Source: Anaerolineaceae bacterium
GTDB lineage: Bacteria > Chloroflexota > Anaerolineae > Aggregatilineales > Phototrophicaceae
DNA length: 64,000 nucleotides
Direction: 5' to 3'
NCBI GenBank assembly: GCA_016124855.1
Contig: WGMX01000037.1
Span: forward strand, 1 to 64,000
In this document: positions 39,443-48,400 of the stretch, in pieces
How the letters are laid out: each line of letters starts with the position of its first letter
Position numbering within the stretch: position 1 is the first letter of the stretch
Notes under the pieces: generated by a model
Seen by the model: only the letters and a program-made list of their open reading frames with translations
Databases searched by the model: none
What the model was told of the DNA's origin: nothing
Translations under genes and position numbers: made by a program

Positions 39443-40606
39443 ATGCGTCACATTTGCAGCCACTGCCGTTTGACCTCACCTGATGGCAACTTATGGTGTC
39501 AGGAAGTTGATTGCCCCGCAGGTTCTTTACCTTTACTTTTTAAATATGGTGATTATCTCGGTAATCTCAAAATTCTAGAATTGATGCGGGTTCTAAAAAC
39601 CGCAACCATCTATAAAGTTGAGCGCGGCATCGACAAAGAGCGGGAAGTGCTCATCCTCAAAGTGGCGAATCCCGGCGCGGAAAATGAAGCCTACTTACGT
39701 AACGAAGCCGAAGCGCTGCGTACCATTAGCATGGCATCCCGTGACAAACACCCGGCTCTACCCAATTGGCATCCACACATGGCAGTCAATGGGCAAGATG
39801 CTTACGGCATCGCGACTTCTGGTGAACAGACCCGTTATTTCTTTCTAATGGATTATATTGAAGGTGAGTTTCTCACCGACTCGCTTCTGGATAACGCGCA
39901 GCCGTGGCACGAGGATGTGGGCTGGTTCATGCTGAGTCTGTCGGAAGCCATCATCCGCATCGAGAAGATTACGGAACGCTTACATCTGAATGTGAATCCC
40001 GATATGGTATTGGTACGGCGCAATAATGCCGGCGTGCCACAGCCCGTTTTGTTGGATGTTGGCCTATTGTTCCCCACTGGCAAGCAGTTGCCAGCGACCG
40101 AAGCTCAAGCCTTACAACATCATTTGATGGCGGCTTATACCCCCACCGAGTTGATTCGGGGCGGCACGTTGACCCCAACGGCTGATGTCTACGCGCTCGG
40201 ACTCATTCTCTATGAAATGTTAGCGGGTAAGCCTGCCTATCCTTATACCCTGCGCCGCACTGAAGACATCTACGACGAAATCCAACAGGTCAGCCCTGTA
40301 CTCCGACGAACGGATTTGCCTGTGTCGCCCCGTCGCGGGCGCAAAGGCGCGAAAAGCAGTGCTGAGGGTGTCGATGGGCTGCTGGACATTGTGCAGCGGG
40401 CGGTGCGGCATGACCATCCCAAGCGCTATAACAACGTTGCCGAGTTCCGTACGGCATTGTTGAATCTATATGGCGAGGTTCCGGATAAACGCCGCTTCGA
40501 TATGAATGTGTTTTTCAGTGATGTGCGGCGCGTGGCCGTATATTCAATGGTCGGGTTGTTGGTGCTCTTCGTGCTGAGTATTTTGATTAGCGCCATTACT
40601 CATTAG
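39443..40606 (+). CDS. Zinc-ribbon pseudokinase with a C-terminal membrane helix (EssB/YukC-like plan)
   Basis: 387 residues. The N-terminus has a zinc-ribbon-like set C5, C8, C19, C24. A kinase-fold domain (about 36-350) follows: Lys73 in ILKVA is kept, but the catalytic HRD is HLN (181-183), so the base Asp is lost, while the DFG region reads DVG (205-207). It should not be catalytically active. The C-terminus is a single membrane helix (about 362-384) with 3 residues outside. EssB/YukC of T7SSb is also a cytosolic pseudokinase fold followed by a membrane helix, so this may be its counterpart, although EssB has a larger exterior domain. Divergent from essC, sharing a 147-base promoter region. 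Confidence 0.82.
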   Translation: MRHICSHCRLTSPDGNLWCQEVDCPAGSLPLLFKYGDYLGNLKILELMRVLKTATIYKVERGIDKEREVLILKVANPGAENEAYLRNEAEALRTISMASRDKHPALPNWHPHMAVNGQDAYGIATSGEQTRYFFLMDYIEGEFLTDSLLDNAQPWHEDVGWFMLSLSEAIIRIEKITERLHLNVNPDMVLVRRNNAGVPQPVLLDVGLLFPTGKQLPATEAQALQHHLMAAYTPTELIRGGTLTPTADVYALGLILYEMLAGKPAYPYTLRRTEDIYDEIQQVSPVLRRTDLPVSPRRGRKGAKSSAEGVDGLLDIVQRAVRHDHPKRYNNVAEFRTALLNLYGEVPDKRRFDMNVFFSDVRRVAVYSMVGLLVLFVLSILISAITH

Positions 40607-40753
40607 CTGAATTTCAATAATAATTTTCCTTTCTCTTATTTCGCGAAGGGGCGTTTAAGTCACCGAAGAAATTGGAGTTTGTTTAATTTGCAAATAAAAA
40701 ACATTTTATATAATGTGTATTTGAAATAGATTGTTTAATTGGAAAGACGTATT

Positions 40754-41659
40754 ATGCGATGCACTCCTTCCCTTAATAAAAAAGTGTTCATATTAATTGG
40801 GATAAGTCTCTTTATTTTATTGATTGTTTCTATGCAAATGATTAAGTCAGAATTTGATGTTAGCATGGCTTCTAAAACAAAAAACGTACTTGCCCGTCAG
40901 TTGACGACTATTCAAACTACACCCACTCCTCTGGATAATAATCGCATAGAATTAAATTCTCCATCAGCGGAAGCCACATCGTTTGTAGAACAGATAGGTC
41001 TTATTTCGTCTGCAAAACCACCAGATTATTGGTACGATGTCGGTGTTAGTTTTATTTCCGGTCTTCTTTCCAATTTGCTTTCGGCAGTTGTCCTCGGTAT
41101 CGTCATTTATTACAGTATTTCGCGAAGACGGCAACTGAAAAGAATCAATGAGAGGCGAAATAGATTACTCTCGATGCTAAAGAATGAAATGGAGATCAAT
41201 TTAGATCGTGCGAAGCTGTGCCTAAGAACTATAAAACCGATTGAGGATATTGATAGTAAGCCTTTGTGGCAAAAACTGCGTATTGGCAAATTTACTGACT
41301 TGAGCAAGGACGATGCTAGAGAATTGCGGAATCATTTACCTAAAGGATTTACGCGAGGTATGTGGAACAGCTTAAAAGAATCGGGTTTTTTTGCCGAGGA
41401 AGAGGATGGTACACTAATTTATATTTTGTTTCGTGCCAATGAAAAGATTTATCAGGCTGATAAAACACTAAGAGATTTCCGAGCTAGTTTGAGTAAGTTA
41501 TCGGATAGAATAGATATGAGAGCTGCTGAGGCACTAAAAGATTGTGAAACTACAGTGAAATTACTTAGTCAAGCCATTGAAATTATGGATAAAATGTCGT
41601 TACCCCCTTTTTCATCACATGATTTATTCGACATTGACGACAATGATGACGAAGATTAA
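40754..41659 (+). CDS. Hypothetical membrane protein with helical cytoplasmic domain
   Basis: 301 residues from ATG 40754 (GGAAAG upstream); an in-frame TTG at 40739 is also possible. Two membrane segments, about 7-26 (KKVFILIGISLFILLIVSM) and 92-116 (DVGVSFISGLLSNLLSAVVLGIVIYY), then a charged mostly helical cytoplasmic domain ending in an acidic tail (DDNDDED). AT-richer than the T7SS genes on both sides. No family recognised. It lies between the pseudokinase and WXG100 operon, so it may be an accessory component or a chance insertion. Confidence 0.65.
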   Translation: MRCTPSLNKKVFILIGISLFILLIVSMQMIKSEFDVSMASKTKNVLARQLTTIQTTPTPLDNNRIELNSPSAEATSFVEQIGLISSAKPPDYWYDVGVSFISGLLSNLLSAVVLGIVIYYSISRRRQLKRINERRNRLLSMLKNEMEINLDRAKLCLRTIKPIEDIDSKPLWQKLRIGKFTDLSKDDARELRNHLPKGFTRGMWNSLKESGFFAEEEDGTLIYILFRANEKIYQADKTLRDFRASLSKLSDRIDMRAAEALKDCETTVKLLSQAIEIMDKMSLPPFSSHDLFDIDDNDDED

Positions 41660-41692
41660 GTAATATACCATTTGATCATAAACGATAAATAA

Positions 41693-41721
41693 AAAAATAC
41701 CCGCTCAGTGCGGGTATTTTT
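41693..41721. terminator. Bidirectional rho-independent terminator
   Basis: AAAAA TACCCGC (41693-41704), loop TCAGT, GCGGGTA TTTTT (41710-41721). It lies between the convergent 40754-41659 gene and the WXG100 operon and can stop both. Confidence 0.9.
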
Positions 41722-41747
41722 AATTTGATTTTTGATAGACTGAATGG

Positions 41748-42029
41748 TTAGCCTGCGAGCTGCGCTTTTTCCCAGTCCGCTGCTGACAGAATCGCATCCT
41801 GTGAGAGTTCGTGCGTCTGCTTGGCGAGGTCATCAATCTTGGGCTTGATTTGTGCCAGATAACGCTCGACTGCCAAACCCCCGACCAGACCGATAAAGGC
41901 GGTGGTCTTGAGGATGGTCATTTGTACTTCGAGTACGGTGCTGACGACCTTTAAGATGCTCGACATGGTTTCAAGTGCTTGACCCATCTGCCGTACTTTG
42001 GCAGGGTCCATATGACGTTCTTTTGCCAT
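41748..42029 (-). CDS. Small helical WXG100-operon protein
   Basis: 93 residues. Mostly helical; the start PAKVRQMGQALETMSSILKVV resembles WXG100/ESX-type helical-hairpin proteins of actinobacteria. A moderately hydrophobic centre (TTAFIGLVGGLAVERYL) could dip into the membrane or pack in a helical pair. It has no WxG turn. It is the last gene of the four-gene operon 43037-41748 and is followed by the terminator at 41693-41721. A start at the second Met (42011) is possible. Confidence 0.7.
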   Translation of the reverse strand: MAKERHMDPAKVRQMGQALETMSSILKVVSTVLEVQMTILKTTAFIGLVGGLAVERYLAQIKPKIDDLAKQTHELSQDAILSAADWEKAQLAG

Positions 42030-42058
42030 CGTTTCTTAATCCCTCTATCGTGATTAGA

Positions 42059-42394
42059 CTATATCTTAGAAAATTCGCTGGCGATGTCACTGACAATTTG
42101 CGTAGCCTTTTTGTCAGCGCCTTGAATGATGTCTCCGGCCTGTTTCAAACCGTTACCCATCTTGGTGATGATGCTGATGATGTCAGTCGCTTTTGGTGTG
42201 GCGATTTTCTGGATTTTCTCTTTGAATTGGTCGGCATCTTCACCGCGCCAAATCTCATCGAATGGGCCAGAAATCATCTTTGTCATCTCGTTCAGGACTT
42301 CATTCTGAACGCGGTTCATCTGCTTGGTAATTTCAGAAAGTACGGCTTCTACGACCTTCTGTACAAATTTTAGAATGCCATCTAACAAACCCAT
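42059..42394 (-). CDS. WXG100-like secreted protein, WRG motif
   Basis: 111 residues, helical. IWRGEDADQFKEKI near 48-61 contains the WxG turn in a WXG100-type context. An N-terminal extension of about 25 residues precedes the first helix, longer than in a standard 100-residue ESX protein. It lies 28 bases downstream of the 42424-42708 gene in the same operon. Likely a substrate or co-substrate of the EssC machine. No C-terminal YxxxD/E signal is visible. Confidence 0.78.
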   Translation of the reverse strand: MGLLDGILKFVQKVVEAVLSEITKQMNRVQNEVLNEMTKMISGPFDEIWRGEDADQFKEKIQKIATPKATDIISIITKMGNGLKQAGDIIQGADKKATQIVSDIASEFSKI

Positions 42395-42423
42395 TTTGGT
42401 TATTTCCTTTCAATATCTCGGTA

Positions 42424-42708
42424 TTAGCGAAGTTTGCTGGCGGCTTTGAGAAGCTGCTCTAGCTCAACTTCGGTGAAACGGGCTTGTTCTTCAAGCTTTT
42501 GGGCAATTTCTTCAATCTTTGAGTTTAAGGTACTTTTAATGATGGTTTGAAACTGGGTTCCAGCTTCACCCACTAACGCGCCTTTTTCGATCAAACCAGC
42601 TAACCCTTGGGTAGCATGGATGGTCTGGCGCAATTCTTTTGCACCCCGACGCATATGGTCAATGGCTTGGCGCATTTTCGCTTCATCAAACTTAATTTCA
42701 CCGGCCAC
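42424..42708 (-). CDS. WXG100-like protein lacking the tryptophan
   Basis: 94 residues. Helix-turn-helix plan, with the turn near 43-52 reading GALVGEAGTQF, where Leu takes the place of Trp in WxG. Helices MRQAIDHMRRGAKELRQTI and IEEIAQKLEEQARFTEVEL are typical. It could pair with one of the Trp-bearing neighbours. Gap 20 bases to the upstream gene. Confidence 0.75.
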   Translation of the reverse strand: MAGEIKFDEAKMRQAIDHMRRGAKELRQTIHATQGLAGLIEKGALVGEAGTQFQTIIKSTLNSKIEEIAQKLEEQARFTEVELEQLLKAASKLR

Positions 42709-42728
42709 AGTGAGGCTCCTTTATTAAA

Positions 42729-43037
42729 TTATGCGTTGGGGATCGAGTTACAAGCTTCGTCGGTAGCGTTCTTGAACGTCTGGACGATTTCGTTGGAGCA
42801 GCGTGACGAGGTGTGTTCGAGGGCATGTTCCAGTCTTTTAAGACGGGGCATCACATCGTTTCTCATCACTTGATAGAACTTCGTTGCACCGTCAGCCTTC
42901 CAACCTTGACCTTGATCCAGCACTTGCAGATGATGCTCAAGATCACCGATGATCTTTTTGACGGCGGCAGCTTCATGGCTGAAGCCTTGAGCAACTTTCT
43001 GCATGTTCGCGTAATCAATTGAAACGGTATCGGCCAT
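42729..43037 (-). CDS. WXG100-family protein, first gene of the operon
   Basis: 102 residues. IDYANMQKVAQGFSHEAAAVKKIIGDLEHHLQVL forms the first helix, GWKADGATKFYQVM the WxA/WxG turn (Trp46), and the second helix follows. Cysteines near 80 and 96 could form a disulphide outside the cell. AGGAGAG lies 9 bases before ATG 43037. The promoter at 43077-43106 drives this operon of four helical proteins, the expected clients of the essC locus. Confidence 0.85.
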   Translation of the reverse strand: MADTVSIDYANMQKVAQGFSHEAAAVKKIIGDLEHHLQVLDQGQGWKADGATKFYQVMRNDVMPRLKRLEHALEHTSSRCSNEIVQTFKNATDEACNSIPNA

Positions 43038-43076
43038 GTGTAAACTCTCCTGTGTGTACTAGGTGACACTCATTTC

Positions 43077-43106
43077 ATTCTAAGGTTGAAAAAAAGTTTT
43101 TGTCAA
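43077..43106 (-). promoter_or_regulatory. Promoter of the WXG100 operon
   Basis: Minus strand TTGACA (43106-43101), 18-base spacer, TAGAAT (43082-43077), with the start codon 40 bases downstream. It is a good match to a housekeeping promoter. Confidence 0.65.
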
Positions 43107-43176
43107 GCGAGGCGAAAGTCATTAACACGTTTCAGGTTAGAGCTTATCAAGCAGCTATACAAAGTTATACAATATC

Positions 43177-43205
43177 TTGACACAATTATGGCAATCATCT
43201 AAGAT
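43177..43205 (+). promoter_or_regulatory. Promoter of the SAM-riboswitch transcript
   Basis: TTGACA (43177-43182), 17-base spacer, TAAGAT (43200-43205). Transcription would begin near 43212, just before the riboswitch P1 stem at 43227. Confidence 0.7.
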
Positions 43206-43226
43206 GTAAAAACATTTATAACCTAT

Positions 43227-43326
43227 CTCATCAAGAGCGAGTGAGGGTACGGCCCTACGATCTCGCAGCAACCCCTGAAGCGTCGGGAAGGTGCTAAATC
43301 CGCCAGTGTTTCAACTGGAAGATGAG
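43227..43326 (+). ncRNA. SAM-I (S-box) riboswitch aptamer
   Basis: P1 CTCATC (43227-43232) pairs with GATGAG (43321-43326). The order TCAAGAGCGA, GAGGG-x-CGGCCC, GCAGCAACC and AAGGTGCTAAATCC is the S-box consensus for SAM binding. It is followed by the terminator at 43350-43380. An antiterminator can form between GAGTGCGA (43324-43331) and TCGCGCTC (43349-43356), which overlaps the 3' strand of P1, so SAM binding should favour termination. The next genes are YgjV-like, MOSC and TIR genes, with metH 2.1 kb further. Confidence 0.93.
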
Positions 43327-43349
43327 TGCGACATGACAGAAATTTTCAT

Positions 43350-43380
43350 CGCGCTCCTTCCAATTGAAGGGGCGCGTTTT
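43350..43380 (+). terminator. Riboswitch-controlled terminator
   Basis: CGCGCTCCTTC (43350-43360), loop CAATT, GAAGGGGCGCG (43366-43376), then TTTTGTTT. All 11 base pairs match, counting one G-T. Its 5' strand is partly shared with the antiterminator, the hallmark of an S-box expression platform. Confidence 0.93.
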
Positions 43381-43411
43381 GTTTCTGGTACGGCGTTAAT
43401 AAGGTTGAGGA

Positions 43412-44041
43412 ATGACAGCGGTTGATTTGTTAGGGTACGCAGCGTCGATTGTAATCATAACGTCTTTGCTGATGAAGTCGATTCTGCGGCTGCGAATCAT
43501 CGGGCTGGTTGGTGGGATGCTTTTCTTCATCTATGGTCTCCTTCTGCATTCCGTTCCAGTTGCTGGTCTGAACCTCGTTAATATGTGCATCAACCTGTAT
43601 TTCATCCGGCAGATGTTGACGGCAAGATCATATTTTAAGCTGCTGGAAGTTGACCGTAATTCCAGCTACCTGACCAGCTTTTTGGAGTTTTATCAAAGCG
43701 ACATTGCCAAGTTCTTTCCGCACTTTGTCTATCGACCGGATCGGGCGGATATGGTCTATCTGATATTGCGGGATTTGCAGCCGGTGGGGTTATTTGTGAT
43801 GGAACGGGATGCCAGCGGTCGCGCCTTAGTCAAGTTGGATTATGTGATACCGGGCTACCGCGATTTGAAGGCGGGTCAATTCTTGTATCACGAATTAGAA
43901 CACTTGCTGCCCGCCAAACAGGTGACCACGCTGTACAGCGTCGCAGGGGATGACGTGCATCAACGGTATCTGAAGCGAATGGGCTTTACAGTGCAAGGCG
44001 GCGAAGGCCAAAAGAAGTTGTACGCCCGAGAATTAGGATGA
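43412..44041 (+). CDS. YgjV-like membrane domain with GNAT-like C-terminal domain
   Basis: 209 residues, TTGAGGA before the ATG. The N-terminal 70 residues hold three hydrophobic segments (LLGYAASIVIITSLLM, LRIIGLVGGMLFFIYGLLL, VAGLNLVNMCINLYFIRQM), a pattern of the YgjV inner-membrane family. From about 77 on it is soluble with a GNAT-like arrangement (VGLFVMERD, VKLDYVIPGYRDLKAG, YSVAGDDVHQRYLKRMGF). It is the first gene after the SAM riboswitch, so its expression should fall when SAM is high. Substrate unknown; a role in methionine or S-metabolite handling is only suggested by position. Confidence 0.75.
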   Translation: MTAVDLLGYAASIVIITSLLMKSILRLRIIGLVGGMLFFIYGLLLHSVPVAGLNLVNMCINLYFIRQMLTARSYFKLLEVDRNSSYLTSFLEFYQSDIAKFFPHFVYRPDRADMVYLILRDLQPVGLFVMERDASGRALVKLDYVIPGYRDLKAGQFLYHELEHLLPAKQVTTLYSVAGDDVHQRYLKRMGFTVQGGEGQKKLYARELG

Positions 44042-44050
44042 GGAATCGAA

Positions 44051-44827
44051 ATGGACATTGAAATCGGACGTATTCAGGCGATTTATCGCTATCCGGTGAA
44101 GTCGATGGCGGGTGAAGCGCTGCAACAGACCCAGCTTGGTTGGTATGGTCTCGAAGGTGACCGGCGTTTTGCTTTCCGCCGTGTGGCTGAAAAAGGCGGC
44201 TTCCCGTGGCTGACGGCGGGGAAATTACCTGAACTGCTGCTTTACAAACCTGTGCGGCAAAGTGTGTCTGAGAGTGATATTTTGCCGACACATGTCATTA
44301 CGCCAGAAGGTAAAGTTTTAGCGATCGGAAGTGAAGAACTGCGGGACGAAATCACTGATCGTTTCGGCGCTGAGGTTGAGTTGATGCAGCTTAAGCAAGG
44401 CATCTTTGATGAGAGTCCGATTTCATTGCTAAGTTTGGCAACTTCCCAAAAGATCACCAACGACGCGGGACAATCAGCGGATATACGTCGTTTCCGCCCG
44501 AACATTGTTATTGAGACGAAAAATGGTGAGCCATTTATAGAAGATCAGTGGGTTGGGAAAACCATTGTTATGGGCGACGCAGTTGATAGACCTGCCGTAC
44601 AAATCACACTTCGAGATATACGCTGCGCCATGATTAATCTCAATCCAGATACGGCGCAATCTGATCCGGCTGTATTGAAAACAGTTGCTCATCTGAATGA
44701 AGCTTGTGCGGGTGTTTACGGGACAGTAATTCACGTTGGTATGTTGACTGTTGGACAATCCGTCTATTTAAGAGATGTAGCATTCAACCCGGTGAGTGAT
44801 TGTTTAGTATCGTTGATTGTATCCTAA
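44051..44827 (+). CDS. MOSC-domain protein with N-terminal beta-barrel
   Basis: 258 residues, GAGGA before ATG, 9 bases after the YgjV-like gene. N-terminal beta-barrel (IYRYPVKSMAGEAL, WYGLEGDRRFAFRR) followed by a MOSC domain with RRFRPNIVIET and the Cys in IRCAMINLNPDT. MOSC proteins transfer sulphur or act on molybdenum-cofactor-linked or N-oxygenated substrates. Presence of a sulphur-handling fold in a methionine operon makes sense but proves nothing. No 2Fe-2S domain. Confidence 0.85.
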   Translation: MDIEIGRIQAIYRYPVKSMAGEALQQTQLGWYGLEGDRRFAFRRVAEKGGFPWLTAGKLPELLLYKPVRQSVSESDILPTHVITPEGKVLAIGSEELRDEITDRFGAEVELMQLKQGIFDESPISLLSLATSQKITNDAGQSADIRRFRPNIVIETKNGEPFIEDQWVGKTIVMGDAVDRPAVQITLRDIRCAMINLNPDTAQSDPAVLKTVAHLNEACAGVYGTVIHVGMLTVGQSVYLRDVAFNPVSDCLVSLIVS

Positions 44828-44938
44828 AATTTTCTCGTGCATGAAATTGAGCGAGAAGCTTCAAGGCGCAAAAGCTTAGGTAGGAAAAGACTGGAACTCG
44901 GAATACGCTATTAGTTAGTTCTAAATGGAAGGCGAAGT

Positions 44939-45409
44939 ATGGTGAATGATAAATTTTTAATTTTTATTAGTCATGCTTCGCCAGATGCGAATGTTGCTTT
45001 AAGTTTTAGGCAAATGTTTGAAGACTCTAGCGAATCATTAACGGATGGCTCGAATCACCCTGTGAAACATCTTTTAAAGGTTTATGTTTCAACAGGTCCT
45101 GACACAATTGCATTAGGAACAGATTGGTTCAAAGATGTGTTAGACGCAATGGATCAAGCGAATGTATTTGTAGTTTTAATGACTAAAAATTCAATTCAGC
45201 GTCACTGGGTTTGGTTTGAGGTGGGATATATTTGGAACCGATGGAAACGTGGTGATAATGTGCTAATTATTCCCTTATTTGACCCTACTATAACGCTGCC
45301 TCATCCTTTAAGTACGCTTCAAGGAGCAAAACTAGACAATCCGAATAGAATGCTGTCCTTTGCTGAGAAAATTGGGGAGAGATTTGGGGATTTTGTAGCA
45401 AGCCTTTAA
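44939..45409 (+). CDS. Stand-alone TIR-domain protein within the methionine operon
   Basis: 156 residues. KFLIFISHASPDANVAL at the start and SIQRHWVWFEVGYIWNR with candidate catalytic Glu (FEVGY) identify a bacterial TIR domain; TDWFKDVLDAMDQANVFVVLMTKNS is the alpha-C region. No partner domain. AAGG lies before the ATG. It is AT-richer than MOSC and metH and separated by 111 and 41 bases from them, which fits an insertion. It may be an NADase effector, a nucleotide-modifying enzyme or a TIR scaffold. Confidence 0.82.
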   Translation: MVNDKFLIFISHASPDANVALSFRQMFEDSSESLTDGSNHPVKHLLKVYVSTGPDTIALGTDWFKDVLDAMDQANVFVVLMTKNSIQRHWVWFEVGYIWNRWKRGDNVLIIPLFDPTITLPHPLSTLQGAKLDNPNRMLSFAEKIGERFGDFVASL

Positions 45410-45450
45410 CACGATAAATAGTCTGGATATCAATCCACAGGACAACTTAC

Positions 45451-48400
45451 ATGACGACACGCACACACGATTTGACCTATAGTAACCGACGTTATTTGGA
45501 CGCGATTGAAGATCATGTGGTGATCTTCGATGGCGCAACGGGTACAAACATTCAAAAATTGAATCTGGTCGCCGCCGACTTTGGTGGCGAAAAGTACAAC
45601 GGCTTGAATGAACATCTGGTGTTGACCAAGCCGGAAGTTCTGGAAAACCTGCACACTTCATTCTATGCAGTGGGCAGCGAGGTTGTGGAAACCTGTACCT
45701 TCCGTGGCAACCGGATGACACTCAATGAGTTTGGTTTGGCGGATAAGACACTCGAAATCAACCACGCGGCGGCGCAAATCGCCCGTAAGGTAGCAGATAA
45801 ATTTGAGAAAGAAACGGGCATCCCGCGCTTTGTGGCAGGGAGCATGGGGCCGACGGGTAAACTGCCCAGCGGGAATGATCCCGACTTAAGTAACATCACC
45901 TTTGAAGAACTGGCTTCGGTATTCTATCAACAGGCGCAAGGTTTGGTTGAAGGTGGCGTAGATGTGCTGCTGATCGAAACCAGCCAAGACATTCTCGAAG
46001 TCAAGGCGGCGATTGTTGGTATCAACCGCTACTTTGCAGACAGTAACACGCGCATTCCTGTTCAATGCCAAGTGACCTTGGATGTCAGTGGACGTATGTT
46101 GTTTGGTACGGATATTGCTGCGGCACTGGCGACTTTGGAGGCACTGCCGATTGACATCATCGGTATCAACTGCTCGACTGGGCCGGAATACATGCGCGAA
46201 CCGATTAAGTATCTGGTGGAACACAGCAGTATGCCGATTAGTGTGCTGCCGAACGCCGGTTTGCCGATCAATGTGGATGGCGAGGCGGTTTATCCAATGG
46301 AACCCGCGCCGTTCAGCGAGATGATTGCTGAATTTACACGCTGGGGTGTAAGTGTGGTGGGTGGCTGCTGCGGTTCGACTGCCGAACACATCAACCATAT
46401 TTATCAACAGGTTCACGGACATTCATATGAAGAATATTTGGCGCAGCATAAGCCTACTTTGACATTGCATAATGGCGGCACATCTGCATCACCGGATACC
46501 AGTAAGTTGAACGGGCTTTTGGATAAGGTGAAGCCGAAAGATCGCGAAATTCTGCATGAAGCGGTGGCTTCCAGCGGCATGACGGTTACGCCGATGATTC
46601 AGAATCCCGGCCCGACGTTGATCGGTGAGCGTGTGAACAGTCAAGGTAGTCGTAAGGTCAAGCAGCTGCTGCTCGCGGATGATTACGATAGCCTCGTGCA
46701 AATCGCAGTCGATCAGGTCAACAACGGCGCACATATGTTGGATGTGTGCGTGGCGCTGACCGAACGTGCCGACGAAAAAGCCCAGATGGAAAAGGTCGTC
46801 AAGAAGCTGTCAATGGCGGTCACTGTGCCGTTGATTATCGACACGACGGAAGTGGATGTGGCGGAAGCGGCGTTGGCGCTGTATCCGGGGCGCGGCATCG
46901 TCAATGGGAATAACCTTGAAAATGGTCGTGACCGGATTGATAAGGTGCTGCCGATTGTCAAGAAATATGGCGCTGCAGTCTTGAGCATGACCATCGATGA
47001 GGAGGGTATGGCGCATACTCGGGATAAGAAATTTGCTATCGCCAAGCGCATCACGGATATTGCAGTCAACGAATACGGACTTGAGCCGGAAGACTTGATT
47101 TACGATGCGCTGACCTTCCCGCTGACGACCGGACAGGAAGACCTGCGGAATGACGCGATGGAAACCATCGAAGGTATCCGGCTGATTAAGCAGAATATCC
47201 CCGGCGTGATGACGGCGTTGGGTGTGAGCAACGTCAGCTTCGGTGTGACTCCGGCGGCGCGTGGTGTGTTAAACAGTGTGTTCTTATATCACGCGGTGCA
47301 AGCCGGTTTGGATATGGCGATTGTTAATCCGGCGCATATTACGCCCTACGCCGAAATTCCCGATGACCAACGCAAGATCGCCAATGATGTAATTTTCAAT
47401 ACCGACCAAGATGCACTGCCACGTTTCATTCAATATTTTGAGCAGAACGCGGTGCAAACATCGAGTAAGGAAGTTGAAGACCCAACCGCCAATATGTCCA
47501 GCGAAGAAGCGCTGCATTGGCAGATTGTTCACCGCAAGAAAGAAGGTGTCGAAGCGCTGATTGACGACAGCCTGACGCGCCAAGATGCAGTCGGCGTGTT
47601 AAACAATGTGCTGCTGCCTGCGATGAAAGAAGTTGGTGATAAGTTTGGTTCGGGTGAGTTGATCTTGCCCTTCGTACTGCAAAGCGCCGAGACGATGAAG
47701 AAATCAGTGGCTTACCTCGAAACCTTCATGGACAAGGTAGAAGGCTCGACCAAAGGCACGATTGTGCTGGCGACGGTTTATGGTGATGTTCACGACATTG
47801 GCAAGAACTTAGTCAAGACGATTTTGAGCAACAACGGTTACACCGTACATGACCTCGGTAAGCAGGTTCCGGCGAATACGATCATCGAGAAGGCACAAGA
47901 ACTGAAAGCTGATGCGATTGGTTTGAGTGCGCTGCTGGTCAGTACATCCAAGCAGATGCCGCTGATTGTGAATGAGTTGGGGCGGCGCGGTTTGAAGTAT
48001 CCAGTGATTATCGGTGGCGCGGCGATTAACCGTCGTTTTGGTCGTCGTATCCTGTTCTTGGAAGAAAATCAGAAGCCATATGAACCGGGTGTGTTCTATT
48101 GCAAGGATGCATTTGAGGGTTTGTCGGTGATGGATAAGTTGGTCGGAACCGAACACGACACTTTCTTGCAGGATGTCATCTCGGAAGCGTATGAGGAAAT
48201 TGGCAAAGCGCGACCTGCTAAACGTGAACGAGCCAATAAAACCAGTGATGTGAAGGCTGCGCTGAACATTCCGAAACCGCCGTTCTGGGGTGTGAAGTCC
48301 ATTCTGGAGATGCCGCTAGAGGTTGTGTTTAAGTATCTGCACAAGCCGGAATTGTTCCGTCTCTCATGGGGCGCGACCAACTCTCACGGCGAGGAATGGG

